Below are positions 11,949 to 22,948 of a stretch of 64,000 nt of DNA, piece by piece (within the stretch, counting starts at the first letter, position 1; the number at the start of each line of letters is the position of its first letter). The DNA lies in NCBI GenBank assembly GCA_964017145.1, contig OZ024841.1, positions 3,782,001 through 3,846,000 of the forward strand, written 5' to 3'. Under the pieces are notes generated by a model. That model was given only the letters and a program-made list of their open reading frames with translations. It searched no databases and had not been told where the DNA came from. The stretch comes from Agrocybe praecox (Eukaryota > Basidiomycota > Agaricomycetes > Agaricales > Agrocybaceae). A program made the position numbers and the translations under genes.

Positions 11949-14581
11949 ATGTCTGATATACCACCAACCTTTGCATCTTTCTTTGCATCTTCGAAAGTCA
12001 TCATCAATGGAGGATCGTTGACGATGAGTAACAATTTCTCAAATGACCATACCGGGGGAAAGGGTACGTACATTCCAAAATTTACCCGCTGAACGCTGGT
12101 ATTTACCACTTAAATATGATTCCTCAGGTGGATTTGATCGCTTGATTTCAGCTGCCGCCCCCAATGCGCATCACAACTCTGGACATATAGTCGATCCTCC
12201 GAAATGTCACCCTGGAACGAGGGTCGCAATCATCCAAACAATTATGGACTGGGCGGCAGGAACGGACGAACGAAATCGCGATAAACTCATCACATGGGTA
12301 TCCGGGGCTGCAGGAGCTGGGAAATCTGCGATTGGGAGAAGCGTATGTGAACGCTGCGCCGAGGAGGGAACACTGCTTGCCAGTTTTTTCTTTGGAGCGA
12401 ACGATGCCACACGGAACCACTCAAAACCACTCGTGCCGACAATTTCGTACCAGATATGTGCTCGAAACTCCCATTTCCGGAGGCTCGTCTCTGACTTCAT
12501 TGAGTGTGATCCACTTATTTTCACTCAGTCTCTGCGTACTCAGTTCACGACCCTTGTCATCGATCCGTTAAAGGCAATTTACACCAATTCACCTCAAACC
12601 GCACCCAGGTTGATCGTCCTAGACGGCCTTGACGAGTGCGTGGACAAAGCAAGCCAACAAGATATATTAGATTCTTTGCATCATGTCGTCACCATTTCCT
12701 CATCTCCAATTCGCATTCTTGTCTTGAGCCGTCCGGAGAGCAACATATTCACCACATTCAATTCGCTAAAGTTGAATTCCACACTATTCAAAGTATTCCT
12801 GGGAGATTACTACAGTTCACATGATGATATTCGGCACTATCTCTGCGATAAATTTGCCGAGCTTCGCGAAGGTCACATATTCAGGGCTTCCATACCTCCT
12901 CAGTGGCCTACTGCGGACCAGATCACCGAGCTCATTTACAAGGCTTCAGGTCAATTCATCTACGCAAAGACAGTAATCGGATATCTCAATTCTCCCCGTC
13001 ACCGGCCTCATCAGCGTCTGGATGCTGTGCTTGGCCTCCGCCCTCCTTTCAAGGACCTGCCTTTCTCCGAACTCGATGCTCTATACACCCACCTACTGGA
13101 TAGCACAGATAATCCAGCACTTTCTGCTGATATAATAACATTCCTTGTCCTATATCCCAGGATGGCCCCCTCGGCCATTGATGTATATCTGAATCTCGAG
13201 GACGGGACAGCAGAGATTGTGTTGTCTGATCTTACGGCCATTGTACAGATGGTTCCTTACCCAGATTTCCCTGCATGTCAAGAAGCAGTTCTGCTTCACA
13301 AGTCCTTTGGAGATTTTTTATTCGATGCACACAGGTCAAAAAACCTTGCAAAAAATCAGGCAGAGATGCACACAGGGCATCTTGTTCGATTAATTGAGAT
13401 ATTCTCAGGTCAGAATATTTATTATTTCAGAAAAACATGCAATCATTCTGACTATATCATTCTGCTAGAGGAGTACAACGGCTCACGATGCTCATCCGAT
13501 CCAGAGGACACCACTATAGTCGAGCCTTTTCGTCTGGAAATTCCTAGATCTGATTGGTTTGAACCCAATTATGCAGCATTTTTTATTGCTCTGAGCAATT
13601 TCCCCATGGAATTTTACTGCAAAAGTATTTTTCAACAGCAGCTTTGGGAACATGTGGAAGATCTTTTTCTTTTCCACTTGTTTAGAGTCATGTTTGATCT
13701 TGTAAGAACTTCTGCATATTGATTTGGATGGAAAACTAAATCCTTACATGCATTTCTTTTTTTAGGAGGCGAACGGGAATCTTGCAGCAAGCATCTACCA
13801 CAATCATGCTCTAACATTTTACAACTCGGCCCTCTTCGAACTTCATAACCGACACAGCAATGACTGGGAGATGCATTACATCTTTGCTACATACCATCTT
13901 CAGGTACCAGGTTTGCATGTGTCTGATATTGTACCATACTTCAAAGGGGGCCTAGGGCGTGCGCTTGTTAAGATTCACCTTCAGCGCAGACTTGTCATCC
14001 CTCTCAGTGATGAAGAAAAATCATTCATACTATCCAAAGTGGCGGTCCATTGTCTTACATTTCTTGTGGATGCATCACTTACAAACCAAGAGGCCGAATC
14101 GCACCTTAAACTACATTGGATTGACAGCAAAAAGCAACAGACACGTCCCTGGAGGTGGCATAGGCGTACATCAGCACACAACCTGCCAAATAAACTTGTT
14201 CTTGTTTGTGAATGTTTCTCCTCCCGCACCAAAGGCCGATCTCTCCATTTAGTTTCATACTCAAAGCTCGCTCATGTGGCTGCATGGAATATCTTCCCGG
14301 TCCAATCTGTCCAGGAATCAACAAAATGGAAACTCGGACGGTTTGAACCAGACCAGAAGTTGTGGTCCGAATACATGGATTTTCTGAAATATCTCCCTCG
14401 AATACTTCCATTTGCGGCCAGGTTTCCTGTACTTGTTGATCTTTGCAGAACTAAATGTTTTGCAAAAATGTCAATCATGTTCCCCAAACTCAGCCGTCGG
14501 GCATGGCGAGCAATGTCCACTTACCTTAATCGAGTCGGGGCTGGGTTGGATAACGATGTCCATGCCGCATGTGGTGACTGA
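11949..14581 (+). CDS. NACHT-domain NLR-like protein, paralogue 2
   Basis: Exons 11949-12063, 12128-13701 and 13766-14581 give about 834 aa. The introns (both 64 nt) start GTACGT and GTAAGA and end CAG and TAG, with phases 1 and 0. Exon 1 encodes MSDIPPTFASFF then IINGGSLTMS. Exon 2 has DPPKCHPGTR, Walker A GAAGAGKS near residues 98-105, Walker B LIVLDGLDE and VLSRPES. The C-terminal exon holds FYNSALFELHNRHS, PLSDEEKS and LVDLCRTKCFAKMS, all conserved in the paralogues. No stop or frameshift interrupts it. The neighbour upstream, on the opposite strand, is kinase relic A. A role as intracellular sensor NTPase is inferred from the family; the ligand is unknown. Confidence 0.92.
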
Positions 14582-15409
14582 AAATTGTAATCATATTTGT
14601 ACTTCTTTCACCGATTATATACTGATATTTTATCGTACTTTTCCTTTCCTTGACTTAATCCCTGCCTTCCTACCACCCTCCCTCATCGTCTTCGCGTCGA
14701 ATTGCATTTGGTGTGTTAATCTCTTCAATTTTTCATTCGCTCGTTTGTTCTAATCCAATCATCCAAACACGCGACATGTTTTGTATTCTTGCTATTTTGA
14801 TATTTATATTAGCGCATTTTCCATACATGGACAATAAGGCCTGGATATTGTAATGCGTTTAAATCGGCTTCCAGTGTCGTCGTCGTCGAATCATAGTGTA
14901 CCGGAAGAGAGGGAAGAGGGCAGAAATCACCGAGAAGAGAGAGGGAAAGAAGGGCGGGAGCCTGGAGGATAGTGGGAGATGCGGGAGATGCGGAAAAGAG
15001 TGATAAACGAAGAAACTGCGGAAATATGTTTAAATGATAGAATAGAAGAATAGATAGGAAATAGGGAGTGAGCGTGTGATGAAAGACGCCGATATCTGAG
15101 ATTTGAATTTGAGAGCTCGAACAACAGAAGGTGAGAGAAAATACGCGAGAGACGATATGACAAGGACAGTGCGTACATCCCTCATTCCGATGTTTCTATC
15201 ATGTAGGTCCTCTGATGGTTCCTTCCTCCAATGAGATCTTACACGTACGTTTAACAGCTCGACCCGTGTTTCTCACAAATCAAATTTTTTAGGAGCGAAA
15301 CGTGAAGAAAAAGTCTAAAAAACATTCGACGGAGAGGAAGGACAAACTTATGGTCGGGACACGAACATACGCGATGGGATGTCGGGTTAGGGTTCGGATC
15401 AAAAACGCG
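14582..15409. other. Spacer after NLR paralogue 2
   Basis: No gene seen. A purine-rich stretch (about 14.9-15.18 kb) is followed by a segment (15.24-15.41 kb) homologous to the region upstream of the kinase relics. That segment includes GGGTTAGGGTTCGGATCAAAA at 15384-15404. It continues on the far side of the LINE at 23912, so the two halves form one interrupted spacer. Confidence 0.5.
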
Positions 15410-15428
15410 TTTCGGTGCATTTGTGTTT
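15410..15428. repeat. LINE target-site duplication, poly(A) side
   Basis: TTTCGGTGCATTTGTGTTT occurs here and again at 23893-23911, at the outer edges of the LINE. The last three T are shared with the element's poly(A)/poly(T) tail, so the true length is 16-19 bp. Confidence 0.85.
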
Positions 15429-15450
15429 TTTTTTTTTTTTTTTTTTTTTT
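15426..15450 (-). other. LINE poly(A) tail
   Basis: A run of 25 T on the plus strand is poly(A) on the element's strand. It follows the 3' UTR and abuts the target-site duplication, as expected for target-primed reverse transcription. Confidence 0.85.
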
Positions 15451-15597
15451 GCGGAGCTTACTTTGCACGGACTGGACAGGGGCCCTGTCGCAGTCCATTC
15501 ATTTGTGCTGGAGAAGTGTGGATTTTCACCACGTCTGACACGCAACGAGGAAATGCATACTTGCACATTCGGTCGAATAGTGTGGGGCTCGGACGGC

Positions 15598-16821
15598 TTA
15601 CCTATTCCTACCCGGAGGTCTCCGGTCCGTACCCACTAAAACCCCGTGTCGCTTAATAATCCAGTCGTCTCCTAAGGCTTGTCTATCCTGGAGAACGTCC
15701 CACCACGTAGCTTCCACCAACGCGGGGCGTACGGCTTTGGTACGGTATCTGTTACTGTCGGTATGGATCATATCCATCATCAACCTCTTGTTCATTACTG
15801 ATGACCATGATTTTCGTAAGTAGTCATCTGCTGGCAGTCTAGCTGGGTCTGCCTCGTCCTTTATTCGCCACTTACACCTCGTCTGCCATATTAAATATGC
15901 TGATTCGGCAATAATTATTGTGAGTAGTCTACTTGCTCCCTTATTCAGTCTGCCGTTCGGGTAACATACTTTCAGGATCGGGCATCCAATGATCATGCCA
16001 AAATTTGGTTTTTGCCACGGCAGTCCTTTCGCTACCCACAGATTTTCTGCTTCCTTCCATATCCGTTCCTGGCCCGATGCTTGACATTCTGTCAGGATAT
16101 GGATTAGGGATTCTTCGGTGGCACACACGTGGCATTCCGCCCTATGTTCGAAAGCTGGGATATTGCGCCAGTAACTTCCAACCTTATACGCATTATGTAG
16201 GGCCTTCCAGAGAAAGGCTCGGGTTCTTTGATCGAGGGTGGTGTCTCGTGTAGATCGCCATATCTGTGCGTCTGTAGGTGAGTACCCAGAGTGTTCTGAG
16301 ATTGCGTCTCTAACCATATCTATGATCAGTCTCGTGCCTCTCCTGTCCTCGGGGGGTTTTGCTAGTCCACGGTACAGTGAGGACTGGGTCATTGCCTGGA
16401 GCCGTGCTCCAGGGGGCATATACGTTTCCGTCACGTTTATCGGGCGTTGGTCTATATCTGGTGTGTGGGTTTTTCTCAGACCTTCTTCTGAGAGTTTCTT
16501 AGCCTGTTCGATATTTCCAGGGTCAAATGGAGGTGTCGATACGAGGATGCAGCCTGTTCGATGCATCGCGTAGGAAGCTAGCTTCCTTAGCAGTCTTTCT
16601 GTTGGGGAGTTCAGCCTTCCTTTTCCATCCGAAAGTTGTCGTATGCCTCTAGTTATCATGGATCTTGCTGCCCCAGATACATTTTCAATGAGGATGTCCA
16701 CGTCGTTGGGCAGTGACTGTACAATGTATATCACACATTCAATTTCACACACTTCTTTAGACTGCACATTGCTTCTACTCTTGAAGCTTAGGTTCTCTTC
16801 ACAATGTGGTCGCAGCCACAC
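15598..16821 (-). pseudogene. LINE ORF2 C-terminal part (RNase H-like, CCHC), out of frame
   Basis: This open frame overlaps the end of ORF2 (16788-20714) by 34 nt in another frame and has only a GTG at its 5' end. It is best read as the rest of ORF2 after a one-base change near 16.79-16.83 kb. The first ~130 residues match the C-terminal RNase H-like region of agaricomycete Tad1-like proteins, but I cannot find the acidic residues that an active RNase H needs. Further on is CHVCATEESLIHILTEC, the C-terminal CCHC typical of LINE ORF2, then AESAYLIWQTRCKW, a common tail motif. I treat it as part of a broken ORF2, not as a separate gene. Confidence 0.75.
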
Positions 16822-19800
16822 CCACCATGCGTTTCTGCTGCTGTTCTAGGATTTTTTGAGCTAACTGAGATTGTCGCAGTTACACGATTTATTGGTCGGG
16901 GTCGCTTTTTCTCGTTATGTTGCGGCGTTGTAGTTTCACGATTGTCATGGAAGACACGTATGCTGTCCCAAAGTGAGGGATAGGGTGTGAGTTTCTTTGG
17001 GATGTGAGTGGTGTCCAGGGAATCCCTTGGGTGCTCGCAGTCGGGTGGTGTACTGGGACACTCTCTAGGGTCCCATTTTTTCAATAGGGCGTTTAAGATG
17101 CATGCACCTCTTGTCCTGCATGTAGTAGGGTTCCTGCATCCTTGTGCTCTCGTGTTTGAGCAGCTCGTACACTGACAATTTCGTATCGGTCTGTGGGTTG
17201 CGGGGAGAGGGGAAGAGACATAGTCCAGCATGTCACCTACTGTGGATATGTTATGCGTTAGGCGCTGGCAGTCCGCCCAGACCGAATTGTTCAGCACCTT
17301 CTTCGATTTATCTATCCCGCAATGGTGCCATATAGGCATCGCACGCAGCTGATCACTTGTCAACGTAGGTGCATCTAGCTTTATTCCTCTTTTTTTCGCA
17401 GTCATTATCATTTTCCGTAGGCTTTTGGGTAACATAGACCCTCGGTGTAGGTTAGGGTGCCATGTTTGCAAGAATATGTTCACTTTTGCTTTATCATCAA
17501 CCTTTACATGACTCTGGGGGATGTTTTGTCCTATTAACTCATCTGCTACTGCAGCCCAGCGTGGGCGCTTTTGTGGTGGGGCTAGATATGTTTTAACCTT
17601 CATGAGGTTTATAGCTTCGTTTCGCCGTGGAACGTCCAACAGGTATTTACCCCCCTCGTGTACCGGTCTCGCCATTGTCTCAGTGTTTACCATTGGTGAG
17701 TTGCCATCCCACATAAAGCGGGAGGTTATCTTGGATATACGTTTTTCGACCTCTTCAGGCATACCCTGTACTCGGGCTAGGTACTGGGTCAGTCCCCCTA
17801 CCACCATATTTATTATTAGCCATTTGCCTTCCAGGGTTGGGAAGCTTTTACTCCACTGTGCTAACGAGTTTTCTATTTTATCGAGGACTGGTGACCAGAC
17901 GCTCGGTTGATCTATTCCATTTCCTACATAGGCACCTAGAACTCGTACGGGTTCACCATCTTTTAAGATTTTTATTGTGTCAGGTAGTTTTTCCTCGCTA
18001 CCTTGGGATAGGACTCGTGTCTCGTATACTTTCCGTCTAAAGTCGGGCGACCCAGTAGGTACTATAATAGTTTTTGGTACGTTAAACTTAGCGCCTGATA
18101 CACGGCACCATTGTGCCAAAATACTTTGCAGGTCTTCAAATGAGTCATCTTCTGACAGGAAAACGGTGGTATCATCAGCGAAAAGAGCAGTAATCAGTCG
18201 CTCTTGTAGTTCCCTTAGGCGGTACCCATTTAGGTTGGAGTCTCGCAACATGCTCGCTAGTGATTCAATTGCCATGTTGAATATGAGACACGACAGGGGA
18301 TCTCCCTGTCGTACTCCTCGAGTCACAGTGTACATCTCACTAAGTACACCATTAATTATCACAGTAGTCTTTCCGTTTGCATATAGTGCTTTGATTGTCG
18401 ATATGAAATGGTCGGGGAAGTTAAAGGTTTTAAGTGTGGACCATATAAAGTCATGCCGTATTTTATCATAGGCTTTTTCCTGGTCTAAGCACACTATAAT
18501 GCAGTTTTCTTCATTTGCTTCACACCGATCCAGCATTAGGCGTATCAGTTCAGTCTGGTCTTCTATCCGCCTACCTTTCATAAAACCTGCCTGATCTGGG
18601 TGTATCAGATTCTGTACAACTCTGGACAGTCTTGTGGTAAGTGCTCTTGTCATGATTTTATAGTCCGAGTTGAGGACAGTAATAGGCCTATAGTTACTTA
18701 TTTCCGTGAATTCACCCTTTTTATATATAGGACACATCCATCCTGTGGCAAATTCAAAGGACTCATCAATTCCGTGGCGTTCTATATTATTATAAAGCTT
18801 GGTCAGGACTCGCACTATGTCGAAAGCTGGCTTTCCTGCCCTTTTCATGTTGTCATGGCGTTCACAAAGGGTCTTCCATATTTCGTGGGGTATACCGTCT
18901 ACGCCAGGGGCTTTTCCATTTGGTAATGCTCTGATTGCATCCCGTACTTCTTTTGTGGTTAGATACTGTGCCATCATTGCCTTCTCATCCTGTCGTAGTG
19001 TCGGTTTTAGGTGAGAGAGAACATCATCGACATCAGAGTTATTTCCGAGGTTGGTCAATCCCTCATTTTGTAGTGCGTCGTGGTAACTTTTAGCTATCTC
19101 TGCCATCACTTTACTATCTGATTCATATTGGGGACTCTCCGGGTTCGAGTCTAATCTCCTCAGTGAGAGTAGTACACTTCTAGGTGTGCGTGTCTTGTTT
19201 ATAGATATCCAATATTTATCAAGTGTCTCAGCCTTTAAGCGGTGATTTGCAGCTATAGTGTTTTTTAGATTTTGGTGACGTGTGGTCTCAAGTTTCTGGA
19301 TACGGTTCTCAATTTCCGTGAGGAGTAATTGCTGCTCCTCCAAGTTTAGGTCTTCATTATTTTGGATTATCTGTAGTTGGTCTTTTGCCAATTTAATCTT
19401 TTGGTCCATTTTCGGTATTTCTTTCCTTACAAAATCTCGACAGAAGCTCTTTATAGATTTCTTAAATTCAGCAAACAGGGTTTGTGGTAGTGGTGAGGTT
19501 TGTGCTGTGGGTTGATCCAGTTGAGTTTGTAGCTCCAATCCAAGACGCTCAATTTCCTGTATTATTTTCCTGTTTTTCACTGCAAATAGAGGGATGCTCC
19601 AGCGTCCTCTTCCTATATGCGGTGCTCCAGGGTTCACAAAATCCGCACTCACTAGTTTATGGTCAGTCATAATGGGGGTAGTATCTGTGATCCAATTTCG
19701 ACTCGACTGTGTTAGTACTTTGGTTGAGTAGATACGGTCAAGGCGTGATCTACTTGGTGAGTTGCCATTCACGGTGGATGCCTGTTTATATGTAAAACTT

Positions 19801-20714
19801 ACGTTGCCTGGGTTGCGTACTCGCCATCCGTCCCTGAGTTGGAGCATATTTTTTAGTCTTCCAAAGGCCGAGGTAACATCTGCGTTATCATCGTGCGCCG
19901 GTAGGCGGTCAATACTATCTTCAACAAAGTTAAAATCCCCCAACATGATATCAGGGGGTGGGCACATGTTCGCTTCGAGCTGAGCATGTAGAGAATCCCA
20001 GAAATCCTTGCTGTCATTCGGTCTGTTTGGTGCATATATAGCAAGGACATTTAGTGTGCTTATTCCTTCCCAAGGGATCTGCAGTAGGGCTGCACGTCCG
20101 GTGACAAGTGTCGTAAGGACGGCTCTGTCCCATTTTACGATTTGTTTGTTAAGTACAAAAGCTATTCCTTTGGAATTTGGGTTTTCGAGATCATGGGCAC
20201 TTAATATATGAAGACGTGTCGGGAATTGGTTATGGAGCGAATCGATCTGGTCATCTTTTAAGTGAGCTTCCTGTACAGCAAGGATACCAATCTGTTTATC
20301 ACGCAGTACAGAGTTTATTTGTTGCCATTTCTCTTTTGTAGTGGCAGAGCCACCTCCTCTTATATTTAGTGTCGCGATGCGCAAAGCTTCCTTAGATGAT
20401 GTAGGTTCGCGGGCAGAATCTATGGTGTGAGTGTTTCGTTGGTTCGAGTTTGGCGGTATAGTATTCCTACTTCCATCCGCCATGTTATTCTGGTTTAGTG
20501 CTTGCGTCTGGTCAGACAAACGTGCGTTAACACGAGCGGGGTGCACTGGCAATGGGTTCATGTTCGAAGAAGCCCCGCTGGGCTGGGTTATGGGTTGTGG
20601 AGCAATGTTAGAGTGTCCTAGAAGAGGTCGCATTGACGTTTCTGGGGCATTCTGACTTTGTTCGTCACTACCCCGCCCAGTCACTGGTTCCTCTGCTTCT
20701 CCATCTCTACTCAC
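16788..20714 (-). CDS. LINE ORF2: APE endonuclease and reverse transcriptase
   Basis: An uninterrupted frame of about 1308 codons. The endonuclease keeps its key motifs: LNIRGGG, VQEAHL, GDFNFV, SRLDRIYS and TDHKLV. The reverse transcriptase has GKAPGVDGIPHEIW, NYRPITVLNSDYK, HPDQAGFMKGR, LDQEKAYDKI, GVRQGDPLSCLIF and the catalytic FADDT. The 5' limit given is a GTG; the frame stays open to about 20836 with no ATG in that stretch. Translation may therefore depend on reinitiation or coupling after ORF1, or the original start is lost. The protein ends early at a frameshift before the RNase H-like region. Confidence 0.88.
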   Translation of the reverse strand: MSRDGEAEEPVTGRGSDEQSQNAPETSMRPLLGHSNIAPQPITQPSGASSNMNPLPVHPARVNARLSDQTQALNQNNMADGSRNTIPPNSNQRNTHTIDSAREPTSSKEALRIATLNIRGGGSATTKEKWQQINSVLRDKQIGILAVQEAHLKDDQIDSLHNQFPTRLHILSAHDLENPNSKGIAFVLNKQIVKWDRAVLTTLVTGRAALLQIPWEGISTLNVLAIYAPNRPNDSKDFWDSLHAQLEANMCPPPDIMLGDFNFVEDSIDRLPAHDDNADVTSAFGRLKNMLQLRDGWRVRNPGNVSFTYKQASTVNGNSPSRSRLDRIYSTKVLTQSSRNWITDTTPIMTDHKLVSADFVNPGAPHIGRGRWSIPLFAVKNRKIIQEIERLGLELQTQLDQPTAQTSPLPQTLFAEFKKSIKSFCRDFVRKEIPKMDQKIKLAKDQLQIIQNNEDLNLEEQQLLLTEIENRIQKLETTRHQNLKNTIAANHRLKAETLDKYWISINKTRTPRSVLLSLRRLDSNPESPQYESDSKVMAEIAKSYHDALQNEGLTNLGNNSDVDDVLSHLKPTLRQDEKAMMAQYLTTKEVRDAIRALPNGKAPGVDGIPHEIWKTLCERHDNMKRAGKPAFDIVRVLTKLYNNIERHGIDESFEFATGWMCPIYKKGEFTEISNYRPITVLNSDYKIMTRALTTRLSRVVQNLIHPDQAGFMKGRRIEDQTELIRLMLDRCEANEENCIIVCLDQEKAYDKIRHDFIWSTLKTFNFPDHFISTIKALYANGKTTVIINGVLSEMYTVTRGVRQGDPLSCLIFNMAIESLASMLRDSNLNGYRLRELQERLITALFADDTTVFLSEDDSFEDLQSILAQWCRVSGAKFNVPKTIIVPTGSPDFRRKVYETRVLSQGSEEKLPDTIKILKDGEPVRVLGAYVGNGIDQPSVWSPVLDKIENSLAQWSKSFPTLEGKWLIINMVVGGLTQYLARVQGMPEEVEKRISKITSRFMWDGNSPMVNTETMARPVHEGGKYLLDVPRRNEAINLMKVKTYLAPPQKRPRWAAVADELIGQNIPQSHVKVDDKAKVNIFLQTWHPNLHRGSMLPKSLRKMIMTAKKRGIKLDAPTLTSDQLRAMPIWHHCGIDKSKKVLNNSVWADCQRLTHNISTVGDMLDYVSSPLPATHRPIRNCQCTSCSNTRAQGCRNPTTCRTRGACILNALLKKWDPRECPSTPPDCEHPRDSLDTTHIPKKLTPYPSLWDSIRVFHDNRETTTPQHNEKKRPRPINRVTATISVSSKNPRTAAETHGGCGCDHIVKRT

Positions 20715-20836
20715 GGTACCCCTCGCAGGATCAGCAGTGAGATCCGTAGAGGTTACGGCGCCTTGAGCCTCCCCCAGGTCGATATTATCGGTCGCCGTCG
20801 ATAGCGGCGCGGAAATTGGTTCAATCAGTAGGGTTT

Positions 20837-21280
20837 ATTTCGCGTGAACTCCTACCACCGAACACGCCTAGGCGTTTGCTCTGGTATAACGCCTGTCAGG
20901 GTCTCCGTTGTCTAAAGACTTCAGCCTCTCGGCACGGTGTGGAGACCTAAGGCCTAAATAGGCCGCCGTTTTTTGGGGAACTTCAGGGCATCCCCATGCA
21001 CCTCTCAGGCTTTCCTGTCCCATCGCTGGTCAGTAAGTGTGGGCCCAAGAGTTTTCGTGCTCCACGTCACAGCCCTTTCCTCGCTGCACTTGTACATCAG
21101 TTAATAGGAGGGTCTGTCACATAGGTTATTCAGTTGAGATCGCAGCAAGGGTTTCGTTGTTATTTATGAGTGGGGGTACATTTTAGCAATAGATGTCTTT
21201 TTAAGATAAAATAAGAAAAGAGAGAAAATATTTTCGTAGATGAGAAGAAAGGAAGCGCTCATAGGGAGGTGGTGAAAGCC
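20837..21280 (-). other. LINE spacer between ORF1 and ORF2
   Basis: About 440 nt of non-coding element sequence. It contains no recognisable ORF and no obvious repeat. It could hold signals for ORF2 reinitiation, but none can be identified by eye. Confidence 0.4.
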
Positions 21281-22879
21281 TCAGCCTCTACGTTGAAAAG
21301 GTTCCCTTCGGCGTTGTACAAAACCTCCTCTTCTGCCTCCTCTGCCAAATTCTCTCGGGCCCCGCTGGACATTAAAGCTGCTTTCGAGAAGGTCCTCGGC
21401 TCTGGGGGGGTCACTAGTTATAGTTTTTCCTACCTGGGCAGGGAGCGGGCAGAGGCCAGCAGGGTGGTCGTAGCCAGTGCACACGACACACATCGTGCTG
21501 TGGCGCTCAGTCCCGCACCCAAAGGGGTAGTCCTGGTGTTGATACTTCCTTGAAGATACGTGGTCTCTCCAACGTTTAAGTGCATCCGCGTTCGTTGTGG
21601 GCGGGGTAATATGAATGTTGAAGTGGACAGCTTTGTAAAGTCCTTTTGAGAGGTCGAGTTCGACGGGGACAGCCCTTATGCTATCCAGTACGTGGCTAAT
21701 GACCTGGTTGGGGAAGAGGTTGTTTGGGAGATTGTCGCGTTGCGCGAGGATCAGTTGTTGGGTGGCTGGATCTTCCGCGATTACTCGGCGGACCAAATCC
21801 CTGCATGAAGTCGCTCCCTGTGGCGAGGCAGATAGGCCTAAACCCTGTAGAGCGAAGACATAGTCCGTAGCAACGGAGTTGTCTGTCAGGGGGTAGAAGA
21901 AGGCCGTTATTTCACTTGTGCTCACACAGATCTGCTGGAGTAAAAGTTGGCGTAGGCGGTTGGAAAGGTTGGACACCATTCCTGTGAAAACAGCACCCCT
22001 CACGTTCATGGCGCCCTCGTTGTATTCCGGGAAGCCAATATGTGGCTGTTCGTGGGCGTTCTCGGGGTGGGATGTGAGGACATCTTTTAGGACGAGGGAG
22101 ACTGTGTTGAGCATTGACTGCGGGGTTGCCCCAATCACCTGCACCGCAAGGGTATAGCCCGTGGTTGAGAGTTGGATCTTCCTACTACTCGGGGCGATAT
22201 GGCGGAAGAGTGCTGCGGACGTCATACCGGCAGGATATTTCCACCCACCAGCCGGTGCTGACGCCATGGCAAAACGGCTCCCTACCTTGAAGGTAGGCGC
22301 AGCAGGCGGAGGCTGGGGGACGGCCTGTGGTTGGGCTTGGGCTTGTTGGGGGACGGGGGCGTTGAGGACGGCAGGTGAGACCCTACGTGATCCCGCCATT
22401 TGCCGTTGAGTGGAGGCAGCAGAGGTTGCAACCGATGGCGTCCTTGGGCGTGTAGGGGTCTGGGGTGCATTGCCCCGCATGCCGGGAGGGCCTTGCGTTT
22501 CAGGCAGCCTCGCAGCAAAGAGGAAGGGCCTAGCGGGGATGGTTTGCCTGGCAGGGCGAGAAGTTGAGGAGATTCCTTGACCTGTGTGGGTAGTGTCTTT
22601 CAGTTTGCAAGTGGCATCAGGGGGGATCATAGGGGAAGTATCTGAGGGAGGGGTTGGTGGAGGGTTATCCGCACCCCACACCCACCACGGCTCAGGCAAG
22701 ATGGGTTCAGGGACGAGCTCGCCCACTCTTCCATACAGCTCGTCATCCCATAGCACTGAAGAGTCATCGCTCGCCGGGCATCCTGGTACATCTATCCCAC
22801 CCTCTATTTCATCCCATAGTTCGAAGAAGTTCTCACCTTCTCCAACGCGGGTGTATCCCAGAATGTTATCCATCCCCAT
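21281..22879 (-). CDS. LINE ORF1, C-terminal part (gag-like, zinc knuckle)
   Basis: A 532-codon frame starting at ATG 22879. Near its end is CVVCTGYDHPAGLC, a C-X2-C-X4-H-X4-C zinc knuckle. This is followed by a basic Gly/Arg tail (FGRGGRRGGF), both expected of an RNA-binding LINE ORF1 protein. The N-terminal half is acidic then Pro/Ala-rich. It lies in the same frame as the ORF at 22949-23407; only one TGA separates them, so the two were probably one ORF1 of about 700 codons. Confidence 0.8.
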   Translation of the reverse strand: MGMDNILGYTRVGEGENFFELWDEIEGGIDVPGCPASDDSSVLWDDELYGRVGELVPEPILPEPWWVWGADNPPPTPPSDTSPMIPPDATCKLKDTTHTGQGISSTSRPARQTIPARPFLFAARLPETQGPPGMRGNAPQTPTRPRTPSVATSAASTQRQMAGSRRVSPAVLNAPVPQQAQAQPQAVPQPPPAAPTFKVGSRFAMASAPAGGWKYPAGMTSAALFRHIAPSSRKIQLSTTGYTLAVQVIGATPQSMLNTVSLVLKDVLTSHPENAHEQPHIGFPEYNEGAMNVRGAVFTGMVSNLSNRLRQLLLQQICVSTSEITAFFYPLTDNSVATDYVFALQGLGLSASPQGATSCRDLVRRVIAEDPATQQLILAQRDNLPNNLFPNQVISHVLDSIRAVPVELDLSKGLYKAVHFNIHITPPTTNADALKRWRDHVSSRKYQHQDYPFGCGTERHSTMCVVCTGYDHPAGLCPLPAQVGKTITSDPPRAEDLLESSFNVQRGPREFGRGGRRGGFVQRRREPFQRRG

Positions 22880-22948
22880 CTCCTCCCTGTTCCCTCCTGC
22901 GGGGGTATTTCTATGAGTAGTGTCGCTCCTGCCATGGTTCGACCCTTT

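Noticed and set aside
15598..16821. 407-codon frame as an independent gene
   Set aside because: It overlaps ORF2, has no ATG start, and contains the LINE RNase H-like region and CCHC tail, so it is part of ORF2.
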